Assembly (NCBI GenBank): GCA_003427395.1
Contig: BFEA01000812.1
Location: forward strand, 146,011-170,494
Direction: 5' to 3'
DNA: 24,484 nucleotides
Source of the DNA: Chara braunii
Lineage: Eukaryota > Streptophyta > Charophyceae > Charales > Characeae
This document shows positions 18,861 through 24,484 of this stretch, in pieces. Under the pieces are notes generated by a model. That model was not told the origin of the DNA. It did not search any database and saw nothing but the letters and a program-made list of their open reading frames with translations. The first letter of the stretch is position 1. Every line of letters begins with the position of its first letter. The position numbers and the translations under genes are program-made.

Positions 18861-18864
18861 CACA

Positions 18865-19879
18865 ATGCAGCAGCCCTTGCAACAGAGTCAGTCCCAGCAG
18901 CAGCAAGTGTCGCTGCAGCAACAAGTGCTGCCGCAGCGACCTGTTCCAACGGTTACCCAACCGATGCAGCAGGCACAGGGCGTTGTACAGCCTATGCAGT
19001 GGACCCCCAAGATACCCTTGTTGAGTCCTAAACCCTTCTCTGGCGACAAGAAGGAAGAGGGTTTGGACACTTGGGTGAGGATTCTGCATACGTACGTAAG
19101 GGACGGTAAGGCACAAACTCACTAGGACTGTGGATGAATTCATATTTGTTGCGTTCTTTTTAGAAGGATTTGGAGCTAGATGGTTAAACGGGTTCGTACA
19201 GCAGCAGGGCTACTGTCAGAACTTCGATGGTCAGGCACAGGCCAAATCACTAGAGGAGTTTGTATGGTTAGTCTATAGCAGGTGGCATGACCCCCAAGGG
19301 GCTCAGAAGGTCACCGACTCTTTGGCTAGTCTAGGATCAAAGAGATACCTTACAGTACAAGAGATAACAGATGCCGTAGAGCGGCTGATCGTTGTCCCTA
19401 GCGTGCGGTACGAATCGCATGTCCTCTTGACAACTTATTTGTGATGTTTGTCTACAGTTGCCAAAAATAAGTTGGTCGATGAGGCCTCCATCGATGTACA
19501 TGACTTTGCTTCTTTCGGCAAGAAGGCCTTAGACAATGAGGTTAGGCTTGGGAGTGCCCAATAGGGACCGGTAGATGGGAGAAAGAAGAAGCTCCCTCAA
19601 GACTGGAGGAAGAAAGGCAATCTCATGTTCGTTGACCATGATGGTGAACCGACTGAGATTGATGACTTCACTGGCTTTGGGGAAGAAACAAAGATAGATG
19701 GGAGTGTAGAGACTTCAGATGGTGGAGTAGTCGCTCCTATCAGGGAAAAGGCTAAGGCGGTCGGGAAACAGAAGGTAGGTCGGCCCAAGGGTCAAAGTGA
19801 CCAAGGACAACCCATATGGTGTGAAGCTTGGTCTACAGTACGAGGTGCAGCGAGGCCGTGTTGCGCGAGGCACGTATGA
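18865..19879 (+). pseudogene. Gypsy gag, capsid (retrotrans_gag-like) region and basic tail
   Basis: A Gln-rich linker precedes PKPFSGDKKEEGLDTWV, the usual start of the Gypsy capsid domain (KFxGxxxxxVxxWL in relatives). After a frame change near 19115, FLEGFGARWLNG and SLEEFVWLVYSRWHDP match the next capsid helices, and YLTVQEITDAVERL the last. TGA 19442 and TAG 19562 interrupt an otherwise single frame to 19879. The end is Lys-rich. I see no CCHC knuckle, which many Gypsy gags carry at this point; it may be lost or absent in this lineage. Confidence 0.75.
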
Positions 19880-20230
19880 GCTAATGATGGTTAAGTGCAA
19901 GAGTAAGCGGGTCGCTATAATGGTTGCGTCCTCAATAGTGACGGTTGGATCTTCCAACTCTGGCGGTGCTTCTGTGAGCACTTCCCAAGGAAACACCTAG
20001 GGCCAATAGGAGTGTTAGCCGCTCTTACTCATGCTGAAGTGGTAACTTTACCTTCTCCATTTCTGACGATGGTCAAGGCTATTGACCCCACGACCGCCCC
20101 GCAGACAGATCCGGACCAATTGATGTTTCGTTCAACTGATGTGTCTGAGTCTTTAAGAGTTAGAGACTGCATGGTTAGAAAAAGACCCAAGAGACTCCTG
20201 GGCAATGTTAAACAAAGGTCCAAAGGGTGA
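19797..20230 (+). pseudogene. Gag-to-protease linker, unrecognised
   Basis: Two short frames (19797-20000 and 20012-20230) fill the space between capsid and protease. The first has YGVKLGLQYEVQRGRVARGT and a Ser-rich end. The second has no known motif and ends at TGA 20228, where the protease frame is already open. Probably part of the polyprotein by position. Confidence 0.45.
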
Positions 20231-20474
20231 ACATTGTGTGGTAGAAGTCGATGTAGGTGGCCGAAAGGTTGGCGCCTTCGCAGATATAGGCTCTACACAG
20301 AATTTCATCATATGTGCTTGTGTGGATAAGCTACAATTAGGGGACCAATTGTAGCAGGTTAGCATAATTGTAGCATCTTCCTTGGCCAACAAGCACTCCA
20401 TGATAGTTAAGGGCTATGTCAAGGACATAGTCTACACCTTCTCCTACGAAGGAGGGGAACTCTAACATAAAATT
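20220..20474 (+). pseudogene. Gypsy aspartic protease
   Basis: Reads VEVDVGGRKVGAFADIGSTQNFI, with the active-site triplet as D-I-G (Asp at 20283-20285) followed by ST, where functional retroviral-type proteases have D-T/S-G. Two in-frame stops follow (TAG near 20352, TAA near 20463). The flap and C-terminal LLGM-YYL (LGMDWL type in relatives) lie just after, at about 20511-20530. It would cut the Gag-Pol polyprotein. Confidence 0.78.
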
Positions 20475-21005
20475 TTGTTCCTTGTTAGCGACGAGCTGCC
20501 TTTCGAAATGTTGCTAGGCATGTACTACCTCAAGGTTGCTAAGCCTCAATTTGAGTGGGATGGGAAGGTGCTGATCCACAAGTTGCCAGATGGAAGGACC
20601 ATTAGGATGCAAAAGTTTAAGGCTAGCAGACTAGTGGAAAACTATGGTTGCATGTGCGCATCATTTTTCTATAACTACAAGCAGAATCGTAAGGAAGGTA
20701 TGTACTTAGTCTTTACCTCTGAGAAAGGGGAGGCAATAAAATCACCCCCAAAGATGGTCGCAGTCATTGCGCAATATTCAGACCTCTTTGCAAAGCCTAG
20801 GGGTGTGGTAGAAGGGAAGATTGTCCACGTGATAAAAATCGTCCCCGATAGCAAAGTACCTAGAGGGCGAATCTATAGGATGTCTCCTACGGAATTGGAT
20901 GAGCTCAACCGCTGGCGCAAGGAACTCACAGAAAAGGGTTGGATTCGGCCAAGTACTCCCCCCATGGAGCACCAATTTTATTTGTCACTTAGTCTTTGTC
21001 TCTGA
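20475..21005 (+). pseudogene. Gypsy pol, protease end and RT N-terminus (duplication copy 1)
   Basis: An open frame of 176 codons. It starts with the protease tail (LPFEMLLGMYYL), then a linker and the RT entry block: YRMSPTELDELNRWRKEL, then KGWIRPSTPP, matching YRMSPxELxELKxQLxEL-xxxG-IRPSxSP of Ty3/Gypsy RTs. It then runs into a stop at 21003-21005 because the next 283 bp repeat the same region out of frame. Confidence 0.82.
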
Positions 21006-21269
21006 GAAAGGGGAGGCCATAAAATCACCCCAAGAGATGGAAGCAACCATTGCGCAATATTCAGACCTCTTGGAGGAGCCTAGGGATGTGGTAGAAAGGA
21101 AGATTGTCCACGCGATAAAAATTGTCCCCGGTAGCGAAATACCTAGAGGATGGATCTATAGGATATCTCCTGCGAAATTAGATCAGCGCAACCACCGGCT
21201 CAAGGAACTCACAGAGAGGGGCCAGATTCGGCCAAGTACACCCCCCATGGAACGCCAATTTTATTTATC
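20704..21269 (+). repeat. 283-bp tandem duplication in pol
   Basis: Copy 1 (20704-20986) and copy 2 (20987-21269) align end to end without a gap. By hand count about 41 of 283 positions differ (about 85% identity). Both encode SEKGEAIKSP, IAQYSDLL/F, KIVHxIKIVP, PRG and IRPSTPPME in two different frames, since 283 is not a multiple of three. Confidence 0.93.
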
Positions 21270-21695
21270 CTAAAGAAATGGAGGACCCTAAGGATGTGCA
21301 TTGACTACAGATGCCTCAATGCCATCACCATTAAGAACACGGAACTCTTACCACGCATTGACGGCCTCTTGGAGAAAGTGCAAGGATGTAGTTACTTCAC
21401 TAAGATAGATCTTAAATCTAGATACCATCAGATTGCTATTAGACATGAGGACGAGCAGCAAACAGTCCTTCAGACCAGATGCGGTTTGTACAAGTTTGCG
21501 GTGATGCCCTCTGGCCAATGCAATACTCCTAAGACGTTCCAGCACGCAATGAACCGGAGCTTTCATAAGTACTTAGACGAGTTTATCGTCGTGTACCTTG
21601 ACAATATCCTTATCTTTAGTAGGATTGTAAAGGAGTTTGCTGAGCACGTGAAAACCATGCTAGGGCTCCTAAGGCAACACCAGTACGAACGTTAA
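21255..21695 (+). pseudogene. Gypsy reverse transcriptase core, YLDN active site
   Basis: The frame reads LRMCIDYRCLNAITIKN, LPRIDGLLEKVQG, YFTKIDLKSRYHQI (first catalytic Asp), FAVMPSGQCNTPKTFQHAMN and VVYLDNILIFS. These are the Ty3/Gypsy RT blocks in order. The catalytic pair is Asp-Asn: Asp codon 21600-21602, Asn codon AAT 21603-21605. Loss of the second Asp should inactivate polymerisation. The first block follows directly on duplication copy 2. The frame ends at TAA 21693-21695; the thumb continues in another frame. Confidence 0.92.
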
Positions 21696-22360
21696 TTTTG
21701 AGAAATGCGAATTCGGTCGCAATAAGATATTGTATCTGGGTTATGAGATTTCCGCAGATGGTTTGAGGCCGGATGATACTAAAGTGTCCAACATACGTGA
21801 CTGGCCCAGACCTCAGTTTGGGATTGAGGTGAGATCGCTCTCGGGAATGACATGCTACTATCGTCCATTTGTGAAAAATTACAGCACAATAGCCTCTCCT
21901 CTGACTGACCTCACTCGCCTTGACACCCCATGGGAGTGGACCGAAGAATGTGAGGCAGCCTTCAAGAGATTGAAGTATACCCTAACGCACTATAAAGTCA
22001 TGAAACATCCGGATCCTGAACAACTCTTCGTTGTGACCACAGACGCTAGCCAATATAACACAGGTGCCATCCTCGCGCAGAAGGAGGGCGAAAATTTGAG
22101 GTCGATCAAATGCACGAGGAAAACAATGCCATCTCATAAATTAGCTAAGTCCATGTATAAGTGTGAGCTCTACGCCCTCTATAGAGCGTTGGTTCATTGG
22201 AGGCACTACCTCCTAGGAAGATTTTTTTATGTGAGATCCGACCATGAGACGTTGCGTTGCACTCAAAAGGTGGATTGAAGTCATAGACATGTATGACTTC
22301 AAGCTCGACCCTGTAAAGAGGGAGTACAACAAAATGCTTGATGCACTACCGTGTAGGGCA
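21690..22360 (+). pseudogene. Gypsy RT thumb and RNase H
   Basis: After the frame change, VNFEKCEF-type sequence and ILYLGYEISADGLRPD lead into YYRPFVKNYSTIASPLTDL, the RT connection. RNase H follows with VVTTDASQYNTGAILAQ (Asp codon at 22042-22044), YKCELYALYRALVHWRHYL and VRSDHETL. TGA 22276-22278 ends this frame. RWIEVIDMYDFKLD and YNKMLDALPCR continue in the next, matching the RNase H end (NxxADALSR in relatives). RNase H removes RNA template after minus-strand synthesis. Confidence 0.88.
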
Positions 22361-22419
22361 GACTATCTGGGCGAGCTAGTGACTGAGTTTGGGATTTCTA
22401 ATGATGTACTCGATCTACG

Positions 22420-22720
22420 GTGGAAGCCTATCAAGAAGACTCCATCATGTCTGAGAACATCCGCAAACCGAAGGCTAAAGATAACGCTACTTCCGATGAG
22501 TTTGTGCCGATTGACGGCTTGCTGTTCCTTGAGAAGGCTGGGAATAAACATTTGTGCGTACCGAATAGAGAATCTTTGCGTAGTTTATTTTTAGGTGAGT
22601 GTCATCGATGCAACCGGGCATTTTCGCTATAAAAAGACAGCTGCAAACTTACTGCAGAAATTTTGGTGGCCCACAACGATGGATGATGCAAAGAAGTATG
22701 TAGAAACTCGCCAGGTTTGT
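22420..22720 (+). pseudogene. Gypsy integrase N-terminal zinc domain, one Cys replaced
   Basis: DGLLFLEKAGNKHLCVPN and GECH (His codon 22603-22605) lie in one frame. GHF (His 22619-22621) and ETRQVCQC lie in the next, so a frameshift separates the two His of the HHCC motif. The first Cys of the pair is Arg (CGC, 22709-22711) and the second is kept (22718-22720). This domain helps integrase multimerise. Confidence 0.83.
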
Positions 22721-22779
22721 CAATGTGACAAGCCACATACGCAAACACCACTTGGGCTTATCGAGCCCTTACCCATCCC

Positions 22780-23342
22780 TGCTAGCCCAGCTCAAAGTGT
22801 CCATGGATTTCATGGATACCCTTGTGACCAGCAAGAGCGATAAATGGCACATCTTCATCCTTGTGGACAGATTCACTAAGTATGCTAGACTAATCGCTAT
22901 GCCTGACACAGCTACGACTGACCACGTCATCAAGCTATTCATGGACAACTGGGTACGTGACTTCGGTCTACCTAAGTCCATTGTGAGCGACAGGGATGTC
23001 AGATTCACTAGTGAACTGTGGCAAAGTACAGCCCAACAGATGGCCAACCGACTGCAAATGACATCCGGGAACCACCCTGAGTCAAACAGACAGGCCGAGC
23101 AGATGAATCGGGTAGTCCAGCACTTGCTTCAGCATTATATTATCCCAAGTCAAGATGAGTGGGATGAGAAGTTACCTCTCAATGCCAGCCTGTATAACAA
23201 TGTTGTGCACAACACTACCGGTAGGACCCCCAACCAATTGCATTTTGGTTGGAAGCCCAGATCTGCTCTTGACTTCCTGTTGCCTGAAAACCAACCAACT
23301 GCAGCACCTCGTAGCATAGAGTTTGCTATCAAGTACGAATAG
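22780..23342 (+). pseudogene. Gypsy integrase catalytic core (D-60-D-35-E)
   Basis: The core is in one frame. First Asp in KVSMDFMD (22806-22808), second in IVSDRDVRFTSELW (22989-22991), Glu in RQAEQMNRV (23097-23099). Codon counts give 60 residues between the Asps and 35 between Asp and Glu, the retroviral-type spacing. The C-terminal side has GRTPNQLHFGWKPR. The frame ends at TAG 23340-23342. The residues needed for catalysis are all present, though no start or fusion to a working polyprotein exists. Confidence 0.93.
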
Positions 23343-23810
23343 ATGCTGCAGCAGGTTGTAGACCACATCAAGAGAGCTTAAGATGCCATGGTTGCATCTG
23401 AGAACAAACACAGACGAGTGTTTGCATTTCAGGTAGGCTATCAAGTCTGGGTAAAGTCATCTGAGTTGGGACAGGAGTAGGAAATCTCACGCAAACTGAT
23501 GCCACGGTACTTTGGACCCTCGGAAATTCTTGATATAGTGGGAGATCAACCAGATGGTCCTTCATATGTCATTCACATCCCTGGTCACCTCCACACACAC
23601 CCTGTTTTTCATGCCTCCAAGTTGGCACATCTCGCTGAAACAGAACAGTTACCCTCCAAACGATCGATGCTGCATCCAACCATAGATGGACACATGGACA
23701 TCAACGACATTGTTGAGCACAATGCCTGTGCCCAAGCCTCCAGGCAGGGGACGTCTTCCGAAACCGCAAATGCAGTACCGAGCGCGGTTCAGACACCATG
23801 CGGATCCTAA
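23343..23810 (+). pseudogene. Gypsy integrase C-terminus with GPY/F module
   Basis: Same frame as the core, broken by TAA 23379 and TAG 23478. It has VGYQVWVKSSEL, then KLMPRYFGPSEILDIVGD (GPY/F type, from about 23490) and HTHPVFHASKLAHL, which in chromoviruses leads to the chromodomain. Homology leaves this frame near 23740. Confidence 0.85.
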
Positions 23811-23886
23811 AGAAGATCGATGGTTCACAAGAGAAGAGCTAATGAAGATTGCTCCCCAAATTATCTCAAGCTATGACGAAATTTGA
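23740..23886 (+). pseudogene. Chromodomain-like tail of integrase
   Basis: The frame shift near 23740 restores a C-terminus reading PPGRGRLPKPQMQYRARF, then DPKEDRWFTREELMKIAP, ending at TGA 23884-23886. The pattern (a YxxxF strand, an acidic-EDxW turn, then a helix) resembles the chromodomain strands (YLVKW...TWEP...L) but with a Pro/Arg/Gly-rich insert before it. Such tails direct integration toward particular chromatin. The assignment is by pattern only. Confidence 0.6.
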
Positions 23887-23933
23887 AACGGAAGCAGTCT
23901 GTTGAGTAACGACTCTCAGAGGACTATCGAAGT

Positions 23934-23947
23934 AAAGGAGGAGGGAG
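23934..23947 (+). promoter_or_regulatory. Polypurine tract
   Basis: AAAGGAGGAGGGAG is all purine and abuts the TG of the 3' LTR. It is the primer for plus-strand synthesis and lies 48 nt past the pol stop. Confidence 0.93.
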
Positions 23948-24297
23948 TGCGAGGGATTATGCCTCGGCATAGGGCCCTGCAGCAGGCACGTGCCCACCCT
24001 AAGTAAGGCGGGCCCCCTGAATCTCAATGCGCCCTGAACTCGTCATTTGCAACTCTTCGTCAGCACCAGACATTTGCCACGCGCCAGTTGGTTACAATTC
24101 GCCTTGCTCGTGAGAATCAAAAATATTTTTGAGCCTTCCAGGCTTTTCCAGCAACGTGGCCGAAGCAGGGAGCATCATACATTTGTGCTTGGGTGGTTCG
24201 GCATGCCGGTAGCGGTACCCCTACGGCCTGGCAGTGAAGCCGGACCAGTTTCGGGCCGTCGGCCTGACCCTGGCCCGGTACCGGGTTGATTCCCGTA

Positions 24298-24338
24298 CCT
24301 GGACCTAGGCCGGTATATCACTTCGGCCTAGGCCCAGG
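24298..24338. repeat. Inverted repeat in 3' LTR
   Basis: CCTGGACCTAGGCCG (24298-24312) pairs with CGGCCTAGGCCCAGG (24324-24338) with one mismatch and an 11-nt loop. Other palindromes lie close by (for example CCCGGTACCGGG near 24274). Confidence 0.8.
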
Positions 24339-24432
24339 TCCGGGCGGTCAGTTGGTTCATTCATTCAGTTGTTCATTCGTTCATTTGGTCGGACTGGACC
24401 TTCACTCAGCTGCTGCTTCTCGTGTGTGTCCA

Positions 24433-24436
<4 letters not shown>

Positions 24437-24484
<48 letters not shown>
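24437..24484. repeat. (CT)n microsatellite at the window edge
   Basis: At least 24 CT units, running off the end of the window. Confidence 0.97.

Larger units (their letters stand above)
15364..24484 (+). mobile_element. Ty3/Gypsy LTR retrotransposon, chromovirus-like, inactivated, 3' end outside window
   Basis: All landmarks appear in order: 5' LTR, tRNA primer site, long leader, gag, protease, RT, RNase H, integrase with GPY/F and chromodomain-like tail, polypurine tract, start of 3' LTR. RT and RNase H before integrase is Ty3/Gypsy order, not Copia. Reading frames change many times and stops are frequent, so no polyprotein can be made. The two LTRs match at about 88% over the first 260 bp (hand alignment), suggesting an old insertion or mixed origin. 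The target duplication cannot be tested because the right edge is missing. Confidence 0.93.
23948..24484 (+). mobile_element. 3' LTR, partial (window end)
   Basis: Starts TGCGAGGGATTATGCC and matches the 5' LTR at about 88% over 23948-24207 (against 15364-15627). After GGCATGCC the two diverge completely. The 3' LTR continues with a GC-rich, palindrome-rich stretch, TTCATTCATTCAG-like repeats (about 24355-24380) and (CT)n to the window end. Confidence 0.88.

Overview
The window looks like repeat-dominated nuclear DNA of a plant or streptophyte alga. The evidence is a plant-type initiator-tRNA-Met primer site on a Ty3/Gypsy LTR element, a plant-L1-like LINE with endonuclease, reverse transcriptase and a zf-RVT-like tail, very long dinucleotide arrays, assembly Ns inside microsatellites, and no bacterial-style gene packing. 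A charophyte such as Chara is my best guess, but that is inference from overall style and not proven by any marker here. I find no convincing host gene, tRNA, rRNA or CRISPR array.

Layout. 1-899 is the 3' part of an LTR related to the one at 15364-16586. 900-2614 is non-coding, with short inverted repeats, homopolymer runs and a small tandem repeat. 2615-9500 is a near full-length LINE on the + strand: 5' leader, ORF1 (zinc-knuckle protein), ORF2 (AP-endonuclease, reverse transcriptase, Cys/His-like tail) and a 19-nt poly(A). Both ORFs carry stops and frameshifts, so this copy is dead as read. 9501-15363 is a graveyard of small non-autonomous elements: a 105-bp palindromic element flanked by TA, a foldback element with about 55-bp arms, a 141-bp TIR element flanked by TCA, and four copies of a short sequence joined to (TA)n tracts. 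Long (GA)n, (TG)n and (CA)n arrays and one 55-N gap lie between them.

15364-24484 is a chromovirus-like Ty3/Gypsy element on the + strand, cut off by the window end. It runs 5' LTR, primer-binding site, long leader, gag, protease, reverse transcriptase, RNase H, integrase (D-60-D-35-E), GPY/F module, chromodomain-like tail, polypurine tract and the start of the 3' LTR. It has many frameshifts, a YLDN in place of YLDD, and a 283-bp out-of-frame tandem duplication at the protease/RT junction. A 120-bp TIR element with a TGA duplication is nested in its 5' LTR, and its terminus matches the element at 11979.

How the parts relate. The LINE and the Gypsy element each once encoded their own replication machinery. 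The small foldback elements encode nothing and would have depended on transposases elsewhere in the genome. The most interesting structure is in the small elements: a TIR family (GGGCRTACTCACACTA, TSA target duplication) with two clear members and a possible third relative, and a (TA)n-tailed family whose copies share one end and are cut at different points at the other, as 5'-truncated retroposons would be.
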